From Glandiceps talaboti (taxonomy: Eukaryota > Hemichordata > Enteropneusta > Spengelidae): 64,000 bases of DNA. Shown here piece by piece: positions 1 to 13,335 of this stretch. Both the position numbers and the translations under genes were made by a program. The number at the start of each line of letters is the position of its first letter. Position 1 is the first letter of the stretch. Under the pieces are notes generated by a model. It was not told the DNA's origin, made no database searches, and saw only the letters and a program-made list of their open reading frames with translations. The stretch spans positions 10,210,001-10,274,000 of the forward strand of contig NC_135558.1 in NCBI RefSeq assembly GCF_964340395.1, in the 5' to 3' direction.

Positions 1-756
1 GAACTTTCCCTTGATAGTTTTACTTTTATGAGCTAAAAATGTCAGAAATAACACCTTATGAATTCTCAAATCCTTCGGATGTAAATATTGTCAGACTGTA
101 TCACTGTTGGGAGATCGTGCTCAGCTCTTCTCCTACTCAAAGTTTTATGGGTTAGGTTGTGTAAAAATTTGTAATAAAACATCTGCAAATCTAGACTACC
201 CTCTGAAGTTTTGAGAAAGGCGTAAGAAAACGGTAACGCTTCATGACTTTTTGACCACATTTTAGGAAGTCATTGCTATGTCTCCTTCTCATCACAGGAA
301 AGCATCATACATGTTATTTGCATTTACAATATGTTAGTTATTTCCAATTTCCAATCAGTGGTTTCTCAAAAGAAGTCAGCAGCATCTGTATTTTCCATGT
401 TCATGTGTGAGTCAATGTGTAAATAGAAATCTCTTATGATTGGATGCAGTCCCAGTAGAGTACGCCACTACAGTAACGTGTATACACTAAGATGACTTCC
501 TCAACTTCAATGTTTCTGTTAAGTCACCATCTTTTGTAAAATTGGGCCAATGCATATAACAGCATATAGGGTGACAGCTCACATGTACATATGGAATCTT
601 AGCTTTAGGAATATATCTATAAGTAGACAAGTTCCTCAAATTCACTGTACCTAAAGTCCTTTGTGAAAATGGGCTGATGAATAACATGTAACTATACATG
701 TATCATATAGTTCCAATATAAGTGTAAAACTTTGGCAGGAGTGACAGATCACATGT
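1..756. other. Non-coding flank, nothing recognised
   Basis: AT-rich sequence. The open frames here are short, carry no recognisable domain and are not bordered by convincing splice sites. I see no gene, RNA or repeat structure that I can support. Confidence 0.4.
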
Positions 757-1026
757 CAGGGGTGAACAAATCATTTTGTGAACTGGTGGTCCCCTGGCCA
801 GTGCCTTAAAAAATCTAGTGGTTCAGCTGAAAGAATTAGTGGTCCCAGGTCCCGCTAATGTGAAACATTAAATCTTGCCTATGAATCTGTATATTCAGAC
901 GACTTTTTAACATAGTTATTAACAGTAAGATACTGGTCTGATGGACCAGACAAGGTAAAATTTGTGTGGTCTGCCCAAAAAATTCGCGAGTCCCGGACCC
1001 AGGACCAGTGGAATTGTTCACCCCTG
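757..1026. mobile_element. MITE with CAGGGGTG ends and 5-bp target duplication
   Basis: The left end reads CAGGGGTGAACAAATC and the right end, reverse-complemented, reads CAGGGGTGAACAATTC, so the termini are near-perfect inverted repeats of about 16 bp. CATGT directly abuts both ends (752-756 and 1027-1031), which fits a 5-bp target-site duplication. At 270 bp with no coding frame it is non-autonomous. CAGGG-type ends are typical of the hAT superfamily, and some hAT groups make 5-bp duplications; that assignment is inference. Confidence 0.7.
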
Positions 1027-1900
1027 CATGTACATGGAATTTTAGCTTCCGAACTATATAGTATAGTATACAGTAGATGTGTTCATCAACTTCAATATTC
1101 ATTTTAAATCATGTCCTTTCTGAATTGGGCCAAAGAAAATATATGAAAGTTCCAACAAAATGCCTTGTAAAACTTAGTTTGGATGCCAACTGTGGTTTTT
1201 AACCACAAGTTATAAATCGCAATGATACTGTATAGGAACTAGACTATGTCAAACTTTGACAAGAATGACATCTCACTACAGTACAGTACACAAAATTATT
1301 TGGAATTTTAGATTTAGGACTAGTCTGTGGAGAATTGTCTTGGTGTTATATCTAAGCTTCTTGAGGGAGTACTCAACACCAAAACAAGTCCCTGGGCTAC
1401 TTCAAACCTGCTCTGAGCAAAGAATTCTTTTTAAATTTCACTGAAAAGATGATTGGGCCTATACAATGTGACCATTACTTTAATTTTTTTAATTTATGTT
1501 AAAATCATAAATGGTTATGAATATGAACTCAACAATATGTTTCAAGTGGTGAAATTTGTTATTGCTGTTTACTACATTACTTTAGACAAAACCATGACAA
1601 CACAAAAGGGAAATAAGGCAACCATGACATAGTATGTAATCTGTGGCGAGTACAGCCAATACTTAAATCAAAAGTGTTATACTGTACATGGTTCTACTCT
1701 AGGCTTTGTCCTAGGAAAGCTGGCAGCATATTTGCATTAATGACATCAAGCAGTATGGAAGATATTACTATAAGTTTATACACATGTACATATGGAAAGA
1801 TTTCTATTCTGCAGCTATATACCCTAGGCATGTACCTGTCATGTCATTTCTAAATTTCATTTTTGTTTATCCTCCACAGTGCAAAAGTATGAATACCATG
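1027..1900. other. Non-coding stretch with one dispersed-repeat copy
   Basis: No coding signal. Positions about 1205-1250 (core ATACTGTATAGGAACTAGAC) match two other places in the window, about 15345-15385 and 18160-18195, so this is one member of a short dispersed repeat. The rest shows nothing I can name. Confidence 0.4.
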
Positions 1901-1949
1901 GACATTCACCTCTTCATTAACTGACCAAACAGCATGTAAATGTCCACGG

Positions 1950-2560
1950 GACACTGTCTGTCCAAATGGGAATATGTAAATCCCATGGACATTAGCTAAC
2001 CAAATGGAATATGTCAATCCCATGGACATTAGCTAACCAAATGAAGTATGTCAATCCCACAGACATTAGCTAACCAAATGAAGTATGTCAATCCAACGGA
2101 CATTAGCTAACCAAATGGAATTATACATCACATGGACATTAGCTAACCAAATGGAATTATACATCACATGGACATTAGCTAACCAAATGGAGTATGTCAA
2201 TCCCACGGACATTAGCTAACCAAATGGAATTATACATCACATGGACATTAGCTAACCAAATGGAATATGTCAATCCCACGGACATTAGCTAACCAAATGG
2301 AATATGTTAATCCCATGGACATTAGCTAACCAAATGGAATTGTACATCACATGGACATTAGCTAACCAAATGGAATATGTTAATCCCATGGACATTAGCT
2401 AACCAAATGGAATATGTTAATCCCATGGACATAAGCTAACCAAATGGAATTATATATCACATGGACATTAGCTAACCAAATGGAATTGCCAATCCCACAG
2501 ACATTAGCTAACCAAATGGAATGATACAAAATGTACATCACATGGACATTGGCTTGAACA
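1950..2560. repeat. Minisatellite, 36/37-bp units, about 15 copies
   Basis: A core GACATTAGCTAACCAAATGG recurs about every 36-37 bp. Two unit types alternate irregularly: a 37-bp form carrying AATATGTCAATCCC and a 36-bp form carrying AATTATACATCAC. Flanking copies at about 1900-1950 and 2540-2560 are degenerate. The open frames across this array, which repeat an IWLAN-like peptide, are products of the repeat and not a gene. Confidence 0.9.
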
Positions 2561-2926
2561 AAATCGAAAACGGAAACCAACCGGACATTGATACATTGTA
2601 TAACCAAGCTGCCTCCTAGGTCTTCTGGTTGAACTCAATGGAGGCAAAATCCTGTGTTTTGTTTTCATGTAATTACAAACTGTAAACAAGTAGTCTATAG
2701 ATTTCCTACCAGCCTGCCTGTAGTGCCATATGGTGTTGTACAATAAAAACAAAAATAACTGTTAACAAATAGCTACATGTACAATCTCAAACTGTGCAGT
2801 ATGTTCTATCACTGCAGACTAACAATCATGACTTTTTGTAGTGGAGTTCTATCCCTGCAGAGAAACAATTATGTCCTTTTATCATTTCAACCAAACAACC
2901 CAGTTAGAACCTGATCCCATCCATTC

Positions 2927-5900
2927 TTACACTATAGGAACTTTTACTGTCACAGTGTTGTTGTCGTTGAAGGTGATACCGTAGACTTCCTGATCAGTTA
3001 TGACTCAACACAAAGCAATGCTGGAGCACTGATTGACCACACACACACTCAAAAACATACACATCACATTGTCAGCTCAAAATAGAACTTCATGCTTGGA
3101 CTTTGTTTCCTTTGAATGTCAGTGTTCCTGCATGACATTGCACTGTGTTACCCATTAAGTTTCAATGGCAATGCATCACAACTATGCATATACAATAACA
3201 TGTGAACATACATTCACATGCACTTGTCCAGAGACTTGGCTATATAGCTTGACTTACCTGGACTGGCTCAACAATATTGTCAAGACAGATATTACGTGAT
3301 TTAAGTCCGGCTTGAAAATGGAAGCCAGATAGCAAAGTCACTAAGCCACATTTACACACACTCTTAAACATCACTCAGTAGGTACATATGTATATAAAAC
3401 TTTATCTACACTTTGTACTAGGTACATAAAATTTTACCAATGATATGTGTACACAGGTGGTAAATAGGGCATTTCATACCTTGGTAATAACTTTCAGTTT
3501 TACATCGTCAGTTCTCATCTAGAACTCATCTGAAGACATTTTATGTCTTTCTACTTCACAGGAATACAGATTCAATGATGCTATATTGCAGTGTTTTTGT
3601 TATGGGCAAACAGTACCAGTAGGTAAAATCTACCTGACTTTCCCTTCCGTTGTTTTTTTGCACCAGGTTCTGTAAAGAACACAATTTGTTACAACGCATG
3701 AACATTTTGTGCAAATTTTACCATATTTCCTCCATTTTACCACTTTCCAAAAACAGAATTGTCACAAAATTTGGTAATTTGAAGATATCAATGCACTTTT
3801 TTCAATAATGCTTCAAAAATAAATTTTGCAAAAAGAATGCAAATTAATATTTCCTTATATCTTCCAGTATCCTGTAAGATATGATAGCATCTACCAAATC
3901 ATTTTTTAGTTATTTTAACAAATATTTTTTTTTGGTATTGTTATATCAATAACTTTATGAAGAAAAAGAATACACTTCAAATAATTGTCCTGAACACAGT
4001 TTATTTCATAATACAGCAATTAAAAATATTATTTTCTGAACAAAAAGATATTTTTCCTTTTCATTTTAAATAACATCATCTAGAAATCTGGAGAATTCAT
4101 TTCTATATAATTCATACTAATATTTTACTTGTGCTGTAATATTGAATACTTAGGGCATTAACAACCATTGTTTTATCTTAATTGACTAATCAATCAATAA
4201 TTAATTAATTAGGCAGCCATCTAGATAATAGATTTTATCTTGTGGCATGTACCTGTAATGCATGCCTTATGACGTTACAAAATCAATCGTCAAATGAATG
4301 TATGACATGTCAATAGTGTGCCTTCTAGTAATAGCCATTGAATTTTGTTGTTGTGTCAAAATGTGAAAAACGGGGATATCTTGCAAGTCATCACATACTA
4401 AGATATAGGGGAACACTACACTTTGGTGCGACACTAGAAATTGTGTGCATCAGTGGTGTGTCAAATTGGCTTAATAATAGAGGGCACACTGAATGTCACA
4501 TAGGTTGCACATCCAGAAAATGAATTAATATGCGGCTGTCGACATGTCAAAATCATAATGTTATGATTAATGGTTTTTGTTTAAACCCAAGCTAATGTCA
4601 ATATTGAGAAAAATTACTAGAAGTTGGTGATAAGAAATATGTTAACGAACCAAACATACTGCCATGTATTTATTTATAGTTTAAGTATATACTTAGTGTA
4701 GATTCTTAATTTGTCTATTGATTTACACGGGAAACATGCATACTGGAAACCAATTACGGTAAAATCATAACAATTGATCTGTCAACCCCCCCCCCCCCCC
4801 ATTTATCTACATACATACTGGAGCCCGGTTACTGTAAAATCATATCATTATCACTTAATCTGTCAACCCCTACCTCCGCTACCTCCCCCAGTTACCTACA
4901 TATATACTAGAGACCAATTACTATAAAATCAAATCAAATGATTTGTTGACACCCCCCCCCCCCCCCCCCATTTATATACATGGGAAGCATACATACTAGA
5001 AACCAATAAAATCAATTGATCTGTCAACCCCCAGCCATTTATTTGAAACAATATAGTAAGCTGAGTTGGTCTCTGTCTGAAAGTCTCTTGTGGATTTTTT
5101 TCAGATCAAGTTTAGATATACACTAATATACTTAACATGCCTATGATAAATAATCTTTACATGTAATATTTTTTTGTTAGCATATGAGACACACAGCCCT
5201 ACATAAACATATAGTTGACAGTATTCCTATATTACTATCTGACAAAGAATTTATATATCATAATTATATTGTATACTGTGAGAAATTTGATGGAAAGGCA
5301 GACTCAGGTACATATTATATTTTAACACATTTTATATTAACATCCCAAAAAGCTGAATAATGTCGACAGCACACAGCAAAGCAAATTGCAATTTGTGATA
5401 TTCCATGGACTGTATTATAACATGAATGCATGAAAGTATTTTATCCATGAAAAGATATGTTTGAGAATGTAAAGGGCCTCAGAGTGATTCTTGCGTGTGT
5501 GTGACATGTATGAACTAATGTAATGGCATATGAACAATACCTTGAATAAACACTCAAACACAAATCGCTATCAGTAAGTATCTCACACATCCAAATTATA
5601 CAATATAGACATCAAAATATACAGTGTAATGAATATATTTCCAACTATTTACCAAGAGTATGTTGTTGAGTAAAGTTTAGATACGTCAATCACAGTAAGG
5701 ATGACAGGAAGGCATATATACAACACTTCTCTTTTCGCTAAAATAGACTCCACAAATTTTATTGACAGTGGTAACAGTTAAAAGTCTACAATACTGACAG
5801 TAATGTCATTTTATTGACAGTGGTATTACGTCAACAATGCTGACAATAATGTCATTTTATTGACAGTGGTATTACGTCAACAATGCTGACAGTAATGTCA

Positions 5901-8900
5901 TAAATGCAGACAGTGATTTGAAACAACTCGACTTTTTGTTCAATACTATACTCCTGTTGATACATGAAATCGGTATAGAGGACTTTGTTTTCTTTTTTTC
6001 TGTTTGACACATTTTAATGATTTTGTGAATTTTATTTACAGATGCTGTATTTTATGCTAAAATTTTACCTGTGATATCTGTTACATTGAAATGTTAAAAA
6101 CATTTTGTTTATTTACTATTAAGGTAGTTGCAGACATTTTAATTTGTACATGTTGACACAATACAATCTTATCTGATATCACCTTATTTTTAGACTGAGC
6201 CATTGTTATATTAAAGTTTCAACTTCAGAAAAAAAAATCTAATATTTACAGATATTCAACTTCACAAACCCTGTTCCACTGCTACTGAACTAGATACTTC
6301 ATAATAAATTAATAATTTTCCTCGAAGTGAAAATTCATGTCTTGGTAAACCATTGTATTGAATTGAACTTTAATCTTCCAAGCACAAACTTGAAATTTGT
6401 TCACGAAATTTTCAACTGCCCACTTCAGTTTTTGTCAACAGATTGTTCAGAACAAGTGACCTTAATGGATAGGTGAGCCTAATAAGGGGTCATAGGTGCT
6501 CATCATTTATCATTTTAATAAACAACGTTTTTATCCTCCTCCTATCTTCTTTGACATACTTCTATTACAAAAGCATTTATCTCTGACTGAAATCATTACA
6601 TATAAGTCCTGTCCTAACATAGAATGTTGAATCAGTTTGACATGGTATCAAAGTCGGTTCTCTTGTCCCCACATACACTAATAACAGTTTGAATTGATTT
6701 AGTTGCATCATTTGAAACCACCATGGGAAGGAAAGCGGGGTGTGAGTTTGAACCAATTTAAATAATCGGTACAAAACCATCCCAAAAGCAAAGTGAATCA
6801 ATTCAAATTCATTGCTCAGTTTGCTTGTGGGGGACAGCAACCAGCTACCAACCAATTTAATGAATCGATTCAGCTTGTATCCATTTTGAATTGATTCAGG
6901 TCAGGACAGGGCTGTACTTACTGATCCAAATGAGATAAACTTCAGGTTTTAGGAAGGAGAATTATACATATTGTGATGACAGGGAAGTCCTGATATTTTA
7001 TTTAAAGCTATATATAAGTCAAGGGGATTAACTTTGATTATTTGCTCAAATATAACACAACAATCTGAACCAAATAAGAAATATTTGTACTTTGGTTAGT
7101 TTCAACTTTAAGTGTGTACACAGCGATTACTAACACTTTATCAACATATAGCTACCATACAAGAATTTCAGCATTGCACCAGTGAAGAAATAAAGCTCCT
7201 CTTTTAGAAAAAAAATAACTTTAATACACAAAATTATTATCTTCTTATCATCTTTAACAGTTATAACTGTCAGTTTTTGTATTCAAATATTTTCTTCACC
7301 CATTTGCAAACTTTTTTTCAAAGGCGTTTAACTTTGACATCTGGAACTGTACCTTGAACTGATAATCAGTATATTTTATATATTCCCATTGTACCAAGTC
7401 AGAACTTGTTAAATGTTTTTGAATTTTTATTTTTTCAGATTTGACATATGTACAAACATGATAATAAATATAGACATATTCTTCCTTTTTTTTTGATATT
7501 CAAGCGAGTTGATTGTATTTTGTTCCCCTCTGTATCAGATCACTACTTTGTGTATGTTCTCTCAGTCTGAAGTTAACCAGTCAAACGAGCGACTGCACCT
7601 TTCTGAGATATTCAACAACAATTTTACTAAGTTTATTATATTCTCTTCCATTCTGTAACTGGTTAAAGGTTTGTTTATATTTTCTGAATTGACAAATTTT
7701 TTGTGTTGTTTTAATATTAGTGACATCCAAACATGAAGTCCATCCAGTCAAACGAACAACTGCACTTTTCTGAGAGATATTCAACTTCATGAAACTGTTT
7801 TCTAAAGTTAAATATATTATCTTCCTCTGTAACAGTAGCAGGTTAAAAGGTAGTTGATAATTTCTGAATTGATAATTTTTTTGTGCTGGTTAGCAATACT
7901 CTGAAATACAGTCAAACCAGTCACTGCATTTTTCAGATATATTCAACTTCATGAAACTGTTTTCTAAAGTTAATTATATTTTCTGTTTCCAACTGCACAG
8001 GATCAGCCAATATATGAACTTCTATCTAGACAGTATGTAAAAACAGCATGACACATTTATAATAAATTAGTTGTAATTGCCAGAGGAAATACAGGTACTT
8101 TTCATCTCAGATTGAGTTTCATTCATTTTACCACATTAAGTCACTACACAAGTACCGTAACTCTGGCAACCATGCATCTTGTTCGCTCTATTTCTGCCAT
8201 TTTATTTTTTCAATTTCTCTAAAATTTCCACACTTTTTTTTCATTTTCTCTATGTTATTATGCTTTATCCCAAAACAATGACTCACTGGATTTGACAAAA
8301 TCAATCAAAATACTAACCCTAGCTATAGTAGTGTTTATACTGAAACCATCAAATTTAGAATTAAAATTAAAAACACTACAAATCATAAAAATATAATGTT
8401 CACAATCACCAACAAAATCAAGTCAAACCTTTCCCAATCTCAAAATGTTAAGTTCCAGAATTTTTTTTTTTTATAAATCTAAACTTTCCATAAATAGCCA
8501 TCCACATACCTACCAATCTTTCAGAAAATATTTGACCATGGCCTTGACTTAGCAGCATGTTATTTGTTTTTTGACAATTACATTTATCTATTAATTAAAT
8601 ATCCTTTTCTTGACTAAAATTTCTGTAAAAGCTTCTCGACAGAAATTTCTGGAATGAATTATAACGTGATCAATATTTAAGAGAGAAAATGAATCTCAGT
8701 AATTTTGTTTCATATTCCCAATCCGACTGTGCTGCCACAGCTGTGGGTATAATAATACCGCTTTATGAAAGACTATTTGAAATGCAAATTCTGGTCGATT
8801 GAAACATTCTGGGTAAATAATAAATGAAAGTGCCACATCACTGGTTGTGATTTGGACCGCAAAGATGTAATTAAAATGACAAAATTCTAAAACTGCACAC

Positions 8901-11270
8901 GTATTGATGATGTCATTAGAAAGTTAACACTCCTTACAGATTGCGTTTGAAAAAAAGCTGTATTTGTTTGCATTTCATCTCATGTATGTTTAAATTCATT
9001 CTTAAGTCATTACTTTCTCTGTAATTACGACAATTGTCAAGCAGACAGAAATGAGTGATGTTATGTACTCAATGGCGACAGCTGTGATGAACGTACTGAA
9101 ATGAAACGTCCAGGTTTCACGGAGAATATACTGAAAATAAACGCACATTTTGAACAGTGCTACAAAGTAGAGAAAATACAGTGTCAAATGTGAGTTTTAC
9201 ATACATGGTGTTACAACAAAGCAATGAACCATGTTTGACTGCATGAAATGAAACACCAAGGTTTACAAGGGGCTACAAAGTAGTAAATGTACTGATATCA
9301 AATACGAGTTTTACATGGTGCTACAAAGCGATCAATACTAACATAAAATGCTAAGATTTACATGGTGCTATTAAATTCACAAAGTAATTACTTTGTGAAA
9401 TGCAATGCAAAAGTTTCAAATGATGCTACACAGCAACATACATATATCAAAACCAAACAGGAGTTTTACATTTGCTACAAAGTGACAAACATATTGAAAT
9501 GACATAATACTACAAAGTAGTGCATACAAAGTAGTAGTACATTACATGTACTCCAGTGTTTGTCAGAATCAGAATCGAAACTGGAATGAATGGATACCAC
9601 AGTGTATTGGCTCATATACACGATGACATAACAACCAACCAAACCCTTTTGAATTCCGGTGAAGAGAACATACAGAGAACATCACTCTTAACCTTCTTTG
9701 ACAAGTTCACAATGACTTTCTACATACCTGGAATTCAGTTACACAACAACAGTACTTGAATTGGTAACTATTTGTTGGTATACAATGTATATACCCTTGT
9801 AATACACAGGGGTTGAGACACGGCTCGTTTGAGACACCTCTCTCTGTGGTGGGCTCTATCCTTGCCACACACAGTTCAATTTATGCTCTGTTGATATTGT
9901 CAGTAACAGTTACAAGTCCCTGGGTAGTTTGGCAGAGTCGCAGTAAAACTGTAGAAACCGTATCTCCACTATGTCCTCAATATTTGCGGTATGCACGCTG
10001 GTCTGCTCGTCTAGAACATGCAACTCACTGCAGAGAAACTAATCTGGTCAGACTCCACCATTATTTTAATAGGGGTGACTGACTTATCTTATGGACAACG
10101 TAAGTACCGTAACCCATGAAAACTACACAAAACGTTTTACAAAGAAACATTTCTATGTATATCATTAGAAAGTTTTATTCCTTTCTGATAGAAAAAAGAA
10201 TAATTACCATCATAAATTTGGTAAAATGAAGTATAATAATAATTACAAAACCCCTTACACATAATGGAATGAGCTGAATCAAATGAGGTCATTCTTTGTT
10301 TAAATCATGTCAATTGGTCAGGATACCGTACTTTGATTTGCATTGTAATGTAAATATTTCTATTCTGATGTAAATGAATCAATAAAACCGTAAAATGATT
10401 GATTTTTTTGGCGCCTTTTCCTTCATTCATAGGGTATTTCCTAAGTCAGAGTTTAAATTTTTAATGATACAACTTTACTTCTAAAGTGACTAGAGTTGGA
10501 TCATTGAACATGTAAAATACCCAGTGTAGTATTATATGTCTACTGTTGTCGTACATTTATATATGGCGCCATCAATTAAATACTTTGTTTGCAATCCTTA
10601 AATTTCCAAAAAAACCTACCAGGCAGACAGGAAAAAAAAAACACTGAAAAAACACAGTGTCATGTAAAATTCACTTTTCTGTTGATCATTTTCTGTTTCT
10701 ACCTAAATTTATGAAATGTAAATGTCAAAATCCAAAGTTTAATTGTTGTAAACAACTATGTAGAGACATTTTAGTTGTGCTGACAATATTTGAACCTTCT
10801 TTCCATTTACAATAATATTAAATACGGCCTTGCATGGAAATTTTGAGCAAAACGAAATGTGTCCATTTTTCTAAATCTACTGACAAACCTACCCAGCAGA
10901 CGACAAACAAAGAATTTAACTGATGGCACCGAATGTGGATTTTACTACGAAGGCAACAATGGAATTTACTCTTCACATCCCATCAGATGTACAGTTGTGA
11001 AGACTATATTTCATGAAATGCTGGTTGACGTTAACCCTGCAACTTTCCTCCAGCACACATAACAGACATATCTTTTTACAGATGTCTTTAATAATGTTTT
11101 TTAAATATTTACATCAAAATCTAGACCTTCAGTCCAATATTTTGTTTTTTTTAAAAAAAAGAAAAAGAGACATATGTGTAGGTGAATGTGTGTGCATGTG
11201 CATGAGCATGTGCATGTTTGTATGTATGTATGTATGTATGTATGTATGTATGTATGTATGTATGTATGTA

Positions 11271-11346
<76 letters not shown>

Positions 11347-13303
11347 CGTGTATGAGAGGAATGTATGTATGTATGAAAGATGTCTTTCCAAAGTCAGCTT
11401 CATTCTGAGTTGTAGTTTTAAAAGAATAAAAAACATTTCCATTTATCTTCTCAACAATTTGAATATACAAACCGGATAGATGAATAAATATCAAATAAAA
11501 AGCATCTCAGTGAGCGTGACAAACTGATTGTTGTTTACCCTCCTGTAACAATATTTAGCTATACACAAGTACCAAGTGTTTATAAAAGTGTACATGAGTC
11601 TGAGTAAGTAATAGTTTTTGTCACCGGCATTTTGACTTTCAAATAATACAGATTTCAGCTAATGTCAGTCTGAATTTTCACAACAAATGTCACCTGCTTG
11701 CAAGTCTCCAAATACTCACACTGTCAATTTGATAGATATAACCTACAGCCTAGACATGCGAATGACAGACACCACTAGATTTGATCAGCTCATTACTGGC
11801 CTGTATAAAGATCTAAGAAACACACTCCAAACTCAGAATAAACCCAATTAACTTTGAAAGTTTGGAGCATATAGTTGAGGTTAAACGTACCTTTCTTCTC
11901 CTGGGGCTTTGACTGACTGATTAACAAACTGTGTTGGACATTCTTGATGCATATTTTACATCCTTTGAGAACAAAATGTTAGATTGTTGGTGATAACAGA
12001 TGTAATCTGTAAACTTTAACACTCTAAATGTCAATTTTAAGATAAAATCTATTAAATTCTGAGGCATGATAACATTCCACGGAAAAACCATTCAATTTCA
12101 ACAATCTGCATTCTGATGAAATTGAAGATAAAGAAAGTGCTGCTTTTAAAAGCGCCCTACAGAAGTTTACCAAATTACAAAACCTGTCACTAGAGGGCGC
12201 TATTCAATTAGGTAGAAGTCTGTTTCTGATAGTATAGGATGGTGGGGCAAACTGATGACAATCTGATGTTGAAATTTGCTCAATTTCTTTCTTGGATGAG
12301 TTGCTTGACACAGAATGATGACAGAAGAAACAGATGACAATAAAAAAAAGGAAATAAACACCATAATTTGATCCGATTGGTAGACTGCTGACTGTCAAAT
12401 TGGAATCATTGAAAATATAATTATGTAAAAACATAATACAAGTGGTATACTTCAAGTTGGTCAGCTTGACAATACATAATAGCATTATCGCATCCTCACA
12501 TGACATTACTTTCAAACTGGAGGTTGAGTTTGTAGTAAACTGAACAAAGTAACCAATTACAACCACTGTCAGTGTGTGATAGATTACTACTGACATGCAC
12601 TAGCTGTTCCCCAGCACAAGATTTAGCTAGATTTTCGGTATAATTTGTCTATGGGAATATACGTGAAGAGAGTGATCGTAGAAATGACAACATAAAAGTT
12701 ATATCATGAATACAAATACAAGAATACAACACAGGATTTGTATCTATTTGTGACCGCAATAGGATGATAATTAGTACAGACCACCCAGTATAATCAGATT
12801 ATAACAATCCTACTGTGAAATCATGTAAACATGTTTCAATTTCCATCTCTAAATTCACTGGAGAGTTGCAAGAGAAATGTGGCAGATGCCATAGGCATAT
12901 CGTAAGGCTCAATTTCCACACAAGACATCCCATAACTCCTTTGGTTACCTCCCAAAATCCATTTATAAATTACTAATCATAATTCATGCCCTCGTTTTTT
13001 GCTTAAGGTGACTATTAAATGGTATGTTCCATTGTGAATACAGTTTTTTCCATCTATTATTGCCATCTTCTGCCATATAGTAAATTAAATTCCCTTGTCC
13101 AACTTCATATCTTAGATTCAGGCAACTTAAACTTAACGTTGAGATCAACATGACCAGCGACGTCGTCTGTAAATCAAATATACGAATATATGGTTGCAAG
13201 ATTGATATAAATTTAAACATTTTGAAAACAAACATGGTAATATAAATGGTAACATATGTCATGTGACATACACATTTGCCATACCCATATATATTCTAAC
13301 ACC

Positions 13304-13335
<32 letters not shown>

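Noticed and set aside
11101-11494. Open frames of His-Thr, Cys-Val or Tyr-Val-Cys-Met repeats
   Set aside because: They are translations of the TATG/TG microsatellite, open in several frames on both strands.
12204-12596. Minus-strand 130-residue frame
   Set aside because: Hydrophobic and AT-driven, without homology that I recognise. The better-supported minus-strand exon nearby is 11891-11962.
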